Origin: JAEUSG01 sp964590225
Lineage (GTDB): Bacteria > Fibrobacterota > OXYB2-FULL-49-7 > JAEUSG01
Direction of reading: 5' to 3'
NCBI GenBank assembly: GCA_964590225.1
Contig: CAZPWS010000031.1
Location: forward strand, 1-38,852
DNA length: 38,852 nucleotides
The translations under genes were made by a program, and so were the position numbers. The stretch's first letter is position 1. Every line of letters begins with the position of its first letter. Under the pieces are notes generated by a model that searched no databases, was not told the origin of the DNA, and saw only the letters and a list, made by a program, of their open reading frames with translations. Shown in pieces: positions 25,812-35,350 of the stretch.

Positions 25812-27839
25812 ATGAGCAAGCTTCTTCATGGACTAAACGCAGAACAGAAAAAAGCGGTAATGCATCTTAATGGTCCACTCCTTATACTTGCAGGTGCAGG
25901 TAGTGGAAAGACAAGAGTTATAACAAATCGTATCTGTTATCTCCTTGAGCAGAAAAAATGCGCCCCTAAAAACATTTTAGCAATTACCTTTACCAATAAA
26001 GCCGCTAATGAAATGAAAGAGAGGCTTAAAAAACAGCTTGGTGCAAAAACGGATGAATTGACAGTATGTACAAGTCACAGTTTGGGAAATCGCATTCTCC
26101 GCGAATTTCATGAAGAGGCAGAACTGCCAAAGAATTTCAAGATATTATCTGAACAGGAAAAGCTTATATTTCTTAAGGCGAAATTACGAGAAGTTACGGC
26201 GAGAAATGAAAGCGCAGATCTCATTGCCATAGCGTCCAGAATAAGTTTTGCAAAAAACACCGGCCTTACACCGTCAACTTATCCGATTGAAAATGACAAA
26301 TTAGGAACTCTTGTACGCAAAAGTTTTGCTACATATCAAAAAACACTAACGAAAATGAACGCTCTCGATTTTGATGATCTACTGCTGAAGTCTCTTAATC
26401 TGCTTGCAAATAACGAATCCGTATTAAAAAAACTTAGAAACAGATACGCCTATATTTCCATCGATGAATATCAGGATACCAATAAAATTCAATTTGAAAC
26501 CGTTAAATTACTCGCGGCTCCTAAAAACAATATTTGCGCTGTAGGGGATGACGATCAGGGAATATATAGCTGGAGAGGAGCCGATATTGGAAATATTCTC
26601 TCCTTTGGCCTCTCATTCGCTGGAACAAAAAAGATAAAACTCGAACGGAATTACCGCTCAACTCAGACAATTCTTACAGCAGCGAATGCTGTAATCGAGA
26701 AAAACGCTAAACGGACACCAAAGGCTATGTGGTCGGACAAAGGAGCAGGAGAGCCTATCGACCATTATCAGGGAGAAGATGAGCTTGACGAAGCGCAATG
26801 GGTTGCCAAATCGATAGTAAATCTGCATGCCGATAAACGGGCTACTTTTGGAGAAATTGCTATCCTGTTTAGAACCAATGAACAATCACGCATATACGAA
26901 GTAGAACTGCAAAAGCTTAAAATTCCCTACCGAGTTGCTGGAGGAGGCAATTTCTACGACAGAAAAGAGGTAAAGGATCTGCTTGCATATCTATTTTTTA
27001 TAACTAATCCTCTTGACGAAATGGCGCTTTACCGCATATTAAGGGTTCCCTCATGGCATATCAGTAAAGAGACAATGAAAACAGCAGAAGAACAGGCTGG
27101 CGAAAGAAAGTGTTCGCTGTGGGAAGTGCTTTCGAACCATGAAACCATAAGAACCGCAGATGGACAAAAAGAAAATATAAGAAAATTTGTCAATTTTATT
27201 AAAAAATTCATGAGTGAATTTAACAAAGGAAACCTTTCATCAACTTTTCGCCAATTGATAACAGAGCTCAAATATGAGGAATATTTAAAAGATCTCTATG
27301 CCGACAGAAAGGAAGAGGCGACGAAAAGGATAGCAATCGTCGATGAGCTTGAAAGAAGTGTTGACCTTTTTTCGAAGGGGAGAAAAAAGAGCTCCCTTGC
27401 GGCATTTATTCAGGAAATCCTCATAATGATAAACGAAAAAGATGAAGAGGATAACCGCGATGCTGTTACTTTATCAACGCTGCATTCGAGTAAGGGAATG
27501 GAGTATCCCGTGGTATTTTTGCCAGGGCTTGATGATGATGTTATGCCAAGTAAAAGGTCGGTAATGGAGGGGAATATCGAAGAGGAGAGAAGGCTATTTT
27601 ATGTAGGTATAACAAGAGCGCAAAAGCTACTCTTTTTAAGCTGGCCATCAACGAGATTTCTTTATAATAAACATAGAACGGTTAACCATTGTCGATTTAT
27701 TTCAGATATTCCTGAGAATCTTCTTGCTGCACCCATTGGCAAAAGAGAGAATGAGTGCAGGGAGACTGTTTTAGCTGATTTTTTTAAAACTATGCAGGAA
27801 AAATTTAAAAATAAAGTTGTTGACAATAGCTGGAGATAG
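25812..27839 (+). CDS. UvrD/Rep/PcrA-type superfamily I DNA helicase
   Basis: This 675-residue 3'-5' helicase has Walker A GAGSGKT (28-34), the Q-motif region at the start, DDQGIYSWRGA (motif III), RNYRSTQ (motif IV) and the C-terminal TLHSSKGMEYPVVF and 'RRLFYVGITRAQ' motifs. The length is close to Rep (673) and shorter than most UvrD or PcrA proteins, and the last residues lack the long UvrD C-terminal RNA-polymerase-binding tail. Roles would be in replication fork restart and repair. It starts 34 bases after the restriction gene and converges with the AraC-type gene. Confidence 0.94.
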   Translation: MSKLLHGLNAEQKKAVMHLNGPLLILAGAGSGKTRVITNRICYLLEQKKCAPKNILAITFTNKAANEMKERLKKQLGAKTDELTVCTSHSLGNRILREFHEEAELPKNFKILSEQEKLIFLKAKLREVTARNESADLIAIASRISFAKNTGLTPSTYPIENDKLGTLVRKSFATYQKTLTKMNALDFDDLLLKSLNLLANNESVLKKLRNRYAYISIDEYQDTNKIQFETVKLLAAPKNNICAVGDDDQGIYSWRGADIGNILSFGLSFAGTKKIKLERNYRSTQTILTAANAVIEKNAKRTPKAMWSDKGAGEPIDHYQGEDELDEAQWVAKSIVNLHADKRATFGEIAILFRTNEQSRIYEVELQKLKIPYRVAGGGNFYDRKEVKDLLAYLFFITNPLDEMALYRILRVPSWHISKETMKTAEEQAGERKCSLWEVLSNHETIRTADGQKENIRKFVNFIKKFMSEFNKGNLSSTFRQLITELKYEEYLKDLYADRKEEATKRIAIVDELERSVDLFSKGRKKSSLAAFIQEILIMINEKDEEDNRDAVTLSTLHSSKGMEYPVVFLPGLDDDVMPSKRSVMEGNIEEERRLFYVGITRAQKLLFLSWPSTRFLYNKHRTVNHCRFISDIPENLLAAPIGKRENECRETVLADFFKTMQEKFKNKVVDNSWR

Positions 27840-27859
27840 CAGGATTGGTTATTAGCTAT

Positions 27860-28726
27860 TTATTGGGAAGTTTTCAACCTGAAATTACGGGGACTTTCTT
27901 TCATAATACGACTAAACTGTCGCGAGAAATAATTGCTATCGTTAAATCCCGTTTGAAAGGCTATTTCTGTAATAGAAAGTTGTTTTTCACGCAATAGATT
28001 GCATGCATGACGAATCCGCAACCGAATTAAATAGTCAATAGGAGAGTGTCCCGTACTCAGGCGAAACGCCCTTAATAATGAACTTTCGGACATGGAACCA
28101 AGTTTAGTAAGTTCGCCCACCTTTATTGGTTCCATATAATTTTGTTCCAAATGGCTAATTATCCGAGAAAGGCCAATTATTTCTGGCGAGGAGAGAGATT
28201 TCCCACGGTCAAATTCTCTGGACAAAAAACCGACAAGTTCCATAAAGTGGCTATATGCAAGAAATTCAAAGCCCGCTTTTCGCTCAAGTAGCTCTTTTTC
28301 AAGCGAGCTGATTAAATTATTAACAACAGCAAGAGCATTAGGCGAAAGGCGCAAGCGGCTGCTAAAATTATGTTTTTTCCGGAATTCAGGCTCAAGACCA
28401 AAAAAAGCGTGATAACCAGGCAGTTTATGGGCCTCCTGCCAGGGAAGCGGAAGTCTTGCAGGCTTAAAAAGAACATTTACAAGCGATAGCGACGAACAGT
28501 CTCGATAACCGTGGGCACCTTCAACCAGAAAACAGTCACCCGATTGAACTGGGTTGCTTTTCTCGCGGCAAAAGTGAACCCCCCGTCCATTTGTTATTAT
28601 AACCAGCTCTTTAAAGTCGTGGCCGTGAAGATCGGTGTTTGTCTGTTCAGCCATTTTAACAATTTTAATGGGAAAAGCGGCAAGATATCTTGAAGAGCGG
28701 AGGATATGTGTCATATGGCTTAACAA
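27860..28726 (-). CDS. AraC-family transcriptional regulator, RhaS/RhaR-like
   Basis: This 288-residue regulator has an N-terminal cupin sugar-sensing domain (~25-95, beginning HGHDFKELVIITNG) and two C-terminal HTH motifs ('VGELTKLGSMSESSLLRAF' and 'ITEIAFQTGFNDSNYFSRQF'). The cupin block resembles RhaS/RhaR, which bind L-rhamnose ('HDFHEIVIVEHGTGIH' in E. coli RhaS). The start is probably TTG at 28726 with AGGA upstream; an in-frame ATG lies at 28714. It is divergent from the GH106-like gene, so local control by rhamnose is the simplest hypothesis. Confidence 0.87.
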   Translation of the reverse strand: MLSHMTHILRSSRYLAAFPIKIVKMAEQTNTDLHGHDFKELVIITNGRGVHFCREKSNPVQSGDCFLVEGAHGYRDCSSLSLVNVLFKPARLPLPWQEAHKLPGYHAFFGLEPEFRKKHNFSSRLRLSPNALAVVNNLISSLEKELLERKAGFEFLAYSHFMELVGFLSREFDRGKSLSSPEIIGLSRIISHLEQNYMEPIKVGELTKLGSMSESSLLRAFRLSTGHSPIDYLIRLRIRHACNLLREKQLSITEIAFQTGFNDSNYFSRQFSRIMKESPRNFRLKTSQ

Positions 28727-28835
28727 TATATATATCCTGACGGAATAGTGCTATTAGTAGCTCTTTATTGTGAAGGTATTTATGCTGAAAAGGCGTATAT
28801 ATTTAAAGAAAAACATTACGCAAAGAGGCATAAAA
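28727..28835. promoter_or_regulatory. Divergent promoter/operator region between AraC-type and GH106-like genes
   Basis: This 109-base gap must contain promoters for both divergent genes. It is AT-rich. A perfect short palindrome GCTA-TTAG-TAGC spans 28750-28761 and may be an operator half-site arrangement, but no convincing -35/-10 pair was found by eye. AAAGAGG at 28821-28827 is the Shine-Dalgarno for the GH106-like gene. Confidence 0.5.
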
Positions 28836-31800
28836 ATGGATACAAAAGTAAAATTGCAGTTTAAAAATCCAGGTTCAGAGTTTCGCGGGAAACCTTTTTG
28901 GGCGTGGAATGGCAAGCTTGATACCATTGAGCTCCGCCGACAAATTCGCCTTATGAAGGCGATGGGATTGGGCGGCTTTTTTATGCACGCAAGGGTGGGA
29001 CTGAATACTCCATATCTTGACAAAGAGTGGTTTGCCTGTGTAGATGCCTGTATAGACGAGGCAAAAAGGCAGGGTATGGAGGCATGGCTTTACGACGAAG
29101 ATCGCTGGCCTTCTGGTGCCGCTGGAGGACTTGTAACAAAAAAGAAAGCGTATAGGGCCCGCAGTATTCATTTTAATAAATATGAAGGCAAATCCCATAT
29201 TACTGTTACGCCTTCTACGCTTGCTTTGTTTCGTGTACAATGGGAAAATGGGAAAATTATCCATTCCGAAAGGCTGCCCAAAAGAACAGTTAAAGCAGTA
29301 ATACCTGAAGGTTTTTCAATACTAACATTTGAAATCAGATTACAACCGGAAAGTAGCTGGTATAACGGGTTTACTTATCTTGATACGCTGAATCCGCAGG
29401 CAGTTAAGGCTTTTATAAAGGTTACTCATGAAGCTTACAGGAAGCGCTATGGAGATGATTTTGGGAAAGTAATTCCAGGAATTTTTACGGACGAACCGGA
29501 ATTGGGAGCGAAGTTTAATAATTCTAACGATCCCAGTTTGCCGTGGACGGACCGATTGCCCATTGTATTCCGACAAAAATATGGTTATGAAATTTTAGAC
29601 CATCTGCCAGAGCTTTTTTTTGGAAACAGTATAAAAGCAACAAGCCGGACGAGATATCATTTCCATGATTGCCTAACCCACTTATTTGTTAATGCATTCT
29701 CAAAAACAATAGGTGATTGGTGTGAAAAAAATGGACTACTGTTTACCGGCCATGTTATGGAAGAAGATTCACCTTCCATTCAAAACCGATTTGTTGGCAG
29801 TGCCATGCGTTTTTACGAGTATATGCAGGCGCCAGGGATAGATTTATTAACTGAGCGATGGCGCATCTACGATACCGCTAAACAGGTTAGTTCCATGGCG
29901 CGGCAATTTGGACGCAAGTGGAGGTTAACAGAAACATATGGGTGTACAGGATGGGATTTTCCGCTTGAAGGCCACAAAGCACTATCAGATTGGCAGGCAG
30001 CACTTGGCATTAATTTGCGCTGTCAGCATCTGTATTGGCATACAATGCTTGGTGAGGCCAAAAGGGATTATCCTGCTGCTATATCGCATCAGTCGCCTTG
30101 GTGGCGCCAATATTCCACAGTTGAAAACTACTGTGCACGAATAAACGCAGTTATGACCCAAGGTAAGGAAGTTCGGAATATCCTCGTTATTCATCCAGTT
30201 GAAAGCACATGGATTAATACAGAGATAAACATGCCTCAAAGGGGTGAAGTTACTGAAATTGATAAAGCGCTTATAGAACTGCGGGACAGGCTGCTTTGTG
30301 CAGGCTTGGATTTTGATTATGGCGACGAGGAGGTGTTATCGCGCCATGGCAGCGTTAGAAAAGGGAAAGAGGGGGTGAGATTTAGAATTAATCTGGCAGA
30401 ATATAAAGTTGTTGTTGTGCCCAAAATAGACACCATAAGAAAAAGTACAGTAGATCTTTTAAGACGATTCAAAAAAGCAGGAGGAACCGTTGTATTTGCT
30501 TATGCCGCCCCCTTAATGGTTGATGCACTAGAGTCTGAAGAAGCGAGTAAGCTTGCTAACGAATGTGTTTGCACGAATGGAATGGAGGATCAGTTAATAG
30601 AAGCGTGTGAAGAGGGGCGGTTATTGTCTTTTTACGAACCATCAGGAAATCGTGCAGAAGCCCTGCTTTCTCTTTTGCGTGAGGATAAGGAGGCTTGGTA
30701 TTTATTTGTTTGTAATACCGGACTCAAACGAGAACAGATGCTCTTGCATCCAAGGGATCAAGATCGGGTTTGTGATCGGCAGGTTGTATATCCTGAAGTG
30801 CGGATTAAATTAACAGTACCGTTAGATGGTGTTCCTGAGGAGTGGGATCCGGCAACAGGCGAAATTTTTTGTGCGAATAGTGTTGTTGAAGAAAACCATG
30901 TCGAAATATCAACAAATTTTCACAGAATTGGTAGCCGTCTTTTTGTATTTCCAAAGAAAAAAGGCGGGACACATCCAAGGCGGCCTCTCTTGACAACGGT
31001 TAAAGAGATTGAACTTGCACCAGATAAATGGTCATATAGGCTCTCCGAAGCCAATGTTCTAGTACTTGACCATCCAAGGTTCTCAATAGGAAATACTACT
31101 TATAAAGCAGCGGAGGAAATACTTAGGATAGATAATATAGTTAGGGAAGCTCTTGGGGTTTCGCGTCGTGTTGGTCACATGGTACAGCCGTGGGCTATGG
31201 AAAAAGCGTTAAATCCTAAGAAAGTTCCAGTCAAACTGAGTTATACTTTTGAGATAAAAGAAATTCCTTCCGGACGGCTTTTTCTTGGAATGGAACAGCC
31301 GGAATTTTTTAGCGCTACTCTTAATGGGCATAGCATTGTTATGGATGCTCTTGATGGCTTTTGGGTAGATAAATCTCTTAAGAAAATATCTATTGATAAT
31401 ATGCTACTACGCCGAGGAAGCAATATCTTGGAACTCTTTTTAGAATATGACGAAGGTTTTTCGGGACTCGAAGCTATTTATTTATTGGGTGAATTTGGCG
31501 TTAGTGTTGACAGATGGGAAACCACCATTACGAAGCTTCCAAATCAGTTGGTATTAGGAGATTTCTGCATGCAAGGACTTCCCTTTTATGCAGGGTCGGT
31601 ACTGTATGAAACGAAGTTAGAGGCTTCTATTAACGAAGGAGAAAGAGCAGTTCTTTCGGTGTCTGATTTTCGCGGCACCGCAATAAGAATTTTCATAAAT
31701 GATACCGAAAAAGCAATCATTGCTTGGCCGCCTTATGAGGCAGATATTACAGATTTATTAATAAGCGGCACAAACCGCATTGGAATAGAAGTAGTTGGTC

Positions 31801-31955
31801 ATCGGAGAAATTCTCATGGCCCGCATCACTTAAAACACAAATGGCCTACTTGGACTGGACCCAACAGCTTTAGGGCGATAGGAGAGGAATGGTTTGAAGG
31901 ATATAATCTTGTTCCAGCTGGGTTAATGAAGGCTTCCGTGGTGATAAAGATATAG
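28836..31955 (+). CDS. GH106-like glycoside hydrolase, putative alpha-L-rhamnosidase
   Basis: This ~1039-residue protein, from the ATG at 28836 (preceded by AAAGAGG), begins with the characteristic block 'FRGKPFWAWNGKLD', then 'GLGGFFMHARVGLNTPYL' and 'AWLYDEDRWPSGAAGG', which I associate with GH106 (PF17132) alpha-L-rhamnosidases. The C-terminal ~250 residues are beta-sandwich carbohydrate-binding-like and end near 'HRRNSHGPHH', a feature of this group. No signal peptide is seen from this start; an upstream frame extension to 28770 adds 22 basic residues without clear signal features. The divergent RhaS-like gene and distant rhaD support rhamnose as product, though substrate assignment remains inference. 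Confidence 0.8.
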   Translation: MDTKVKLQFKNPGSEFRGKPFWAWNGKLDTIELRRQIRLMKAMGLGGFFMHARVGLNTPYLDKEWFACVDACIDEAKRQGMEAWLYDEDRWPSGAAGGLVTKKKAYRARSIHFNKYEGKSHITVTPSTLALFRVQWENGKIIHSERLPKRTVKAVIPEGFSILTFEIRLQPESSWYNGFTYLDTLNPQAVKAFIKVTHEAYRKRYGDDFGKVIPGIFTDEPELGAKFNNSNDPSLPWTDRLPIVFRQKYGYEILDHLPELFFGNSIKATSRTRYHFHDCLTHLFVNAFSKTIGDWCEKNGLLFTGHVMEEDSPSIQNRFVGSAMRFYEYMQAPGIDLLTERWRIYDTAKQVSSMARQFGRKWRLTETYGCTGWDFPLEGHKALSDWQAALGINLRCQHLYWHTMLGEAKRDYPAAISHQSPWWRQYSTVENYCARINAVMTQGKEVRNILVIHPVESTWINTEINMPQRGEVTEIDKALIELRDRLLCAGLDFDYGDEEVLSRHGSVRKGKEGVRFRINLAEYKVVVVPKIDTIRKSTVDLLRRFKKAGGTVVFAYAAPLMVDALESEEASKLANECVCTNGMEDQLIEACEEGRLLSFYEPSGNRAEALLSLLREDKEAWYLFVCNTGLKREQMLLHPRDQDRVCDRQVVYPEVRIKLTVPLDGVPEEWDPATGEIFCANSVVEENHVEISTNFHRIGSRLFVFPKKKGGTHPRRPLLTTVKEIELAPDKWSYRLSEANVLVLDHPRFSIGNTTYKAAEEILRIDNIVREALGVSRRVGHMVQPWAMEKALNPKKVPVKLSYTFEIKEIPSGRLFLGMEQPEFFSATLNGHSIVMDALDGFWVDKSLKKISIDNMLLRRGSNILELFLEYDEGFSGLEAIYLLGEFGVSVDRWETTITKLPNQLVLGDFCMQGLPFYAGSVLYETKLEASINEGERAVLSVSDFRGTAIRIFINDTEKAIIAWPPYEADITDLLISGTNRIGIEVVGHRRNSHGPHHLKHKWPTWTGPNSFRAIGEEWFEGYNLVPAGLMKASVVIKI

Positions 31956-31965
31956 GTGTTAAATT

Positions 31966-32712
31966 TTACCGGGCATTATTAACAGCTGCAACAAATTCTT
32001 TTAAAAGGTATTCAGCACCATCTTGCTCAAGCACATTTCCTGTAACAATTATGTCGGCTCCCGCTATTATTCGCTCACGAATAGTTGCTGGCGTTTTAAG
32101 CCCACCACCAACTATTAGGGGAATATCAATAGCTTTACGGACTTTCCCGATAATTGAAACGGGCACTGGCTCGCTTACTCCGCTGCCGCCTTCAAGATAA
32201 ACAGCTTTCATACCAAAATATTGTGCCATCAAGGCATGGTTAACCACTTCTTCGGGCAGTGTTCTTGACAACGGGGTTGTTCCGCTTACACGCTGTACTG
32301 CGGAGGGCTTATCAGACTCTATTAACAAATAGCCCATACCAATGGTTTCAAGGCCAAAACTTTTTATAAGCGGTACCCCTTTAAGTGGCTCCTCAACAAG
32401 ATAGCGGGGATTTCTGCCTGAAAGAAGCGACATGAATAAAATGGCATCAGCATGAGAAACTATCTGATCGGCTCCTCCAGGAAATAGAATTACGGGTATC
32501 GAAGAGGATTCTTTTATGACTTTTGTAATTCTGGAAACTGTTTGCAGCGAAACGGTGCTGCCGCCAACAAAAAAAGCATCCACGCCAGCCGATGAACATA
32601 GAGCACTTGTTTCGGCAGCTTTTTCTTCGGTTAATTTATCGGGATCTAATAGAACAACATACGCCGGCTTTTTACTTTTTGCGTAAAGAAAAAGATTTTC
32701 ATAAATACTCAT
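31966..32712 (-). CDS. Geranylgeranylglyceryl/heptaprenylglyceryl phosphate synthase-like protein
   Basis: This 248-residue TIM-barrel prenyltransferase of the GGGPS/PcrB family joins a polyprenyl chain to sn-glycerol 1-phosphate. Motifs: LDPDK (22-26) at the first strand, FVGGST (~47-52), YLEGGSG (171-177), VGGG (200-203) and TGN (223-225) forming the phosphate site. In Archaea it makes the first membrane ether lipid; bacterial group II members occur in Bacteroidota and relatives, and the length fits that group. Chain length and lipid product are unknown. The gene overlaps alaS by four bases (ATGA), so expression is tied to it. Confidence 0.9.
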   Translation of the reverse strand: MSIYENLFLYAKSKKPAYVVLLDPDKLTEEKAAETSALCSSAGVDAFFVGGSTVSLQTVSRITKVIKESSSIPVILFPGGADQIVSHADAILFMSLLSGRNPRYLVEEPLKGVPLIKSFGLETIGMGYLLIESDKPSAVQRVSGTTPLSRTLPEEVVNHALMAQYFGMKAVYLEGGSGVSEPVPVSIIGKVRKAIDIPLIVGGGLKTPATIRERIIAGADIIVTGNVLEQDGAEYLLKEFVAAVNNAR

Positions 32713-35327
32713 TTCAGAAGGTCTTCCATGATTTTTTCAAGTTTATCGTAAATAGAGCGAAGAGAAGCGATATCCTTGGCCCCGCCTTGCGCGAGGTTTG
32801 GGCGTCCTCCTCCTTTGCCACCAGCAAGCTCAGAAATAGTTTTTACAACAGTTCCCGCATTAACCTTTTTTGTTTTAACAAGATCTTCTGAAACAGCAGC
32901 AAGAAGGGCTCCCTTACCGTCAACTTCAGCAAAAAGAAGTGCGATTGCATTTGCAGCAGTTTTGGAAACAATGGCGCTACCTTTGGGCTCAAGAACAGCC
33001 CTGTCACACTCTCCGAGATATTCTTTTATCAGCTTAATTCCATTGATGCTAATTGCCGATGCAATAAGGTGATCGATGTTAAGCATTGCGATGCGTGTTT
33101 TAAGGCTGGTATTATCTTTTTCGAGACTTTTAATTCTTTCAGCCTGATTTTGGACCTGTTCCATAGTTTTTTCGAAAGGAACCTTGAAGGTTGTTGAAAG
33201 AGCTTTCGCAACAGGTTGCTGCCGTCTAAAAAATTCTCCAAAGGAACGGCCAGTGACTGCTTCTATCCTTCGTATTCCGGAGGAGACGCTTGTTTCAAAA
33301 AGAATATGGATATAACCAATTTCACCAGTATTTACAACATGGGTGCCGCCGCATAATTCAATACTATCGGTTCCTACACTCACCACCCGCACAGAATCGC
33401 CATATTTTTCACCAAAAAGGGCAAGCGCGCCAATCGATTCAGCTTCTTTGATTGAAGTTATGTTGGTGGTTACTTGCAGGTTTTTAAGAACAAGCTCATT
33501 GGCTATCCTTTCGGCAGCCGCTATTTCCTCTTCAGTCAATGCTTGAAAATGGGTAAAGTCAAAACGGAGCCGATCGGGATTATTCATTGAACCGGACTGC
33601 TTAACATGGTCGCCCAGTACTCTTCGGAGCGAATACTGGATAATGTGAGTAGCTGTGTGGTTGCGTCGTATATCTGTTCTCCGTTTTTCATCAACGCGGG
33701 AGACAGCTTCATTTATTGCTGAAAAATCAATTTCACTGTCGCAAATTCCACAATGAATAATCTCTACGCCTTCTTTTATAGTATCGAATATTTCGATTGA
33801 ACCAGCTTCCCCAAGGAAAATTATACCGGAATCGCCGCACTGACCGCCGGACTCGGCATAAAAGGGGGTTTTATCGAGAATAATATCGTATCCCTTAACA
33901 CTTTTTCGCACCTGACGGACAATAGAAGATTCCTCAAGGGAGGAGTATCCTGTAAACTGTGAAGAACCCCCTTCCGACACCTTTATCCAGTCTGCTGAAG
34001 AGGCTGTCATATCTTTGAACTTTGAAGCAGCACGGGCGCGTTCTCTTTGGGCGCTCATTGCGCTGTCGAAACCATTTTTATCAAGAGAAAAAGAATTTTC
34101 CTCGGCAAGCTGCGCTGTCAGATCGTATGGGAATCCGTAAGTATCGTAAAGCTTGAATACAGTGGCACCGTCGATTATCCTGCTGTTACTTTTTTTAGCA
34201 AGATTAACGGCTTCGTCAAAAAGAGAAAGACCTTTATCGAGCGTCCGCTCAAAAGATTTTTCTTCGGTTTCAATAATTTTTTTTATAAAATCCTGTCTTT
34301 CGACAAGTTCCGGATAGGCTCCTCCCATCCGGTCAACAACAACAGTAGAAAGTTCGTTGAGAAACGGACCTGTAAACCCAAGTTTTTTACCATAACGGTA
34401 AGCTCTTCTTAAAAGACGGCGCATTACATAACCACGACTCTCATTGCTTGGCAGCACACCATCAGCAATTGCAATAGAAAGTGCCCTAATATGATCAGCA
34501 ATTACCCTGAACGGCATTCCTTCTATTCCGCCCGAATACTTTTTTCCTGCCATTTTAGCAACGCTTTCGATAATTGGCGTAAAAGCATCGGTATCATAAT
34601 TACTTGACTTGCCTTGTAAAATTGCTGTTATGCGCTCAAGCCCCATTCCTGTATCAACATGTTTTGCTGCAAGTTCAGACAGAGATCCATCACTATTCCG
34701 ATTATATTGTATAAATACAAGGTTCCAGAATTCCATGAAACGGCCGCAGTTGCATGCAACATTGCAGCTTGGTCCGCAGGAAAGCTCCTCGCCTTTATCG
34801 ATGTAAATCTCGGAGCAGGGACCGCAAGGACCGGTTTCGCCCATCTCCCAGAAATTTTCCTTTTCTAGCCGCAAAATATGTGAATGGTCAATATCTGTAA
34901 GTTCTTTCCAAAGCTGTTCAGCCTCGTCGTCAGTAGTATAAATGGTAGCATGAAGTTTATTTTTGGGAAGTTTCCATACCTTTGTAAGCAGTTCCCATGC
35001 CCAGCTTATTGCCTCTTTTTTATAATAGTCGCCAAATGACCAATTACCAAGCATTTCAAAGAAAGTGTGATGGGTTCCATCGCGTCCAACCTCCTCAAGG
35101 TCGTTATGTTTACCGGAGACACGCATACATTTTTGGGAATTTACTGCTCGCTTGAGATTGGCTTCGTTGCTTATTCCAAGAAAGATATTCTTGAATTGGT
35201 TCATCCCTGCATTTGTAAATAGAAGAGAAGGATCCTCTTTCGGGAAAACTGGCGCTGATTTTACAAAGGTATGGTTTTTTTCAGAAAAAAACTCAATAAA
35301 ACTGCTACGGATTTCGTTAGATTTCAT
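32709..35327 (-). CDS. alaS: Alanyl-tRNA synthetase
   Basis: This class II synthetase of 872 residues, the normal length, opens with the conserved 'FFSEKNHTFVKSAPVFPKED' and 'LLFTNAGMNQFKNIFLG' block. The editing domain shows HTATH and CGGTH zinc-ligand motifs, and the C-terminal domain ends near 'GKGGGRPNLAQGGAKD'. It charges tRNA-Ala. It is followed by the GGGPS-like gene with a four-base overlap and starts 23 bases downstream of the ptsI stop on the same strand. Confidence 0.97.
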   Translation of the reverse strand: MKSNEIRSSFIEFFSEKNHTFVKSAPVFPKEDPSLLFTNAGMNQFKNIFLGISNEANLKRAVNSQKCMRVSGKHNDLEEVGRDGTHHTFFEMLGNWSFGDYYKKEAISWAWELLTKVWKLPKNKLHATIYTTDDEAEQLWKELTDIDHSHILRLEKENFWEMGETGPCGPCSEIYIDKGEELSCGPSCNVACNCGRFMEFWNLVFIQYNRNSDGSLSELAAKHVDTGMGLERITAILQGKSSNYDTDAFTPIIESVAKMAGKKYSGGIEGMPFRVIADHIRALSIAIADGVLPSNESRGYVMRRLLRRAYRYGKKLGFTGPFLNELSTVVVDRMGGAYPELVERQDFIKKIIETEEKSFERTLDKGLSLFDEAVNLAKKSNSRIIDGATVFKLYDTYGFPYDLTAQLAEENSFSLDKNGFDSAMSAQRERARAASKFKDMTASSADWIKVSEGGSSQFTGYSSLEESSIVRQVRKSVKGYDIILDKTPFYAESGGQCGDSGIIFLGEAGSIEIFDTIKEGVEIIHCGICDSEIDFSAINEAVSRVDEKRRTDIRRNHTATHIIQYSLRRVLGDHVKQSGSMNNPDRLRFDFTHFQALTEEEIAAAERIANELVLKNLQVTTNITSIKEAESIGALALFGEKYGDSVRVVSVGTDSIELCGGTHVVNTGEIGYIHILFETSVSSGIRRIEAVTGRSFGEFFRRQQPVAKALSTTFKVPFEKTMEQVQNQAERIKSLEKDNTSLKTRIAMLNIDHLIASAISINGIKLIKEYLGECDRAVLEPKGSAIVSKTAANAIALLFAEVDGKGALLAAVSEDLVKTKKVNAGTVVKTISELAGGKGGGRPNLAQGGAKDIASLRSIYDKLEKIMEDLLK

Positions 35328-35350
35328 AATTACGGATTAAAATACATTCC

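Noticed and set aside
27826..27866. Possible terminator ATAGC...GCTAT between the helicase and AraC-type genes
   Set aside because: Five-base arms with a long loop and no following T-run; too weak to call.
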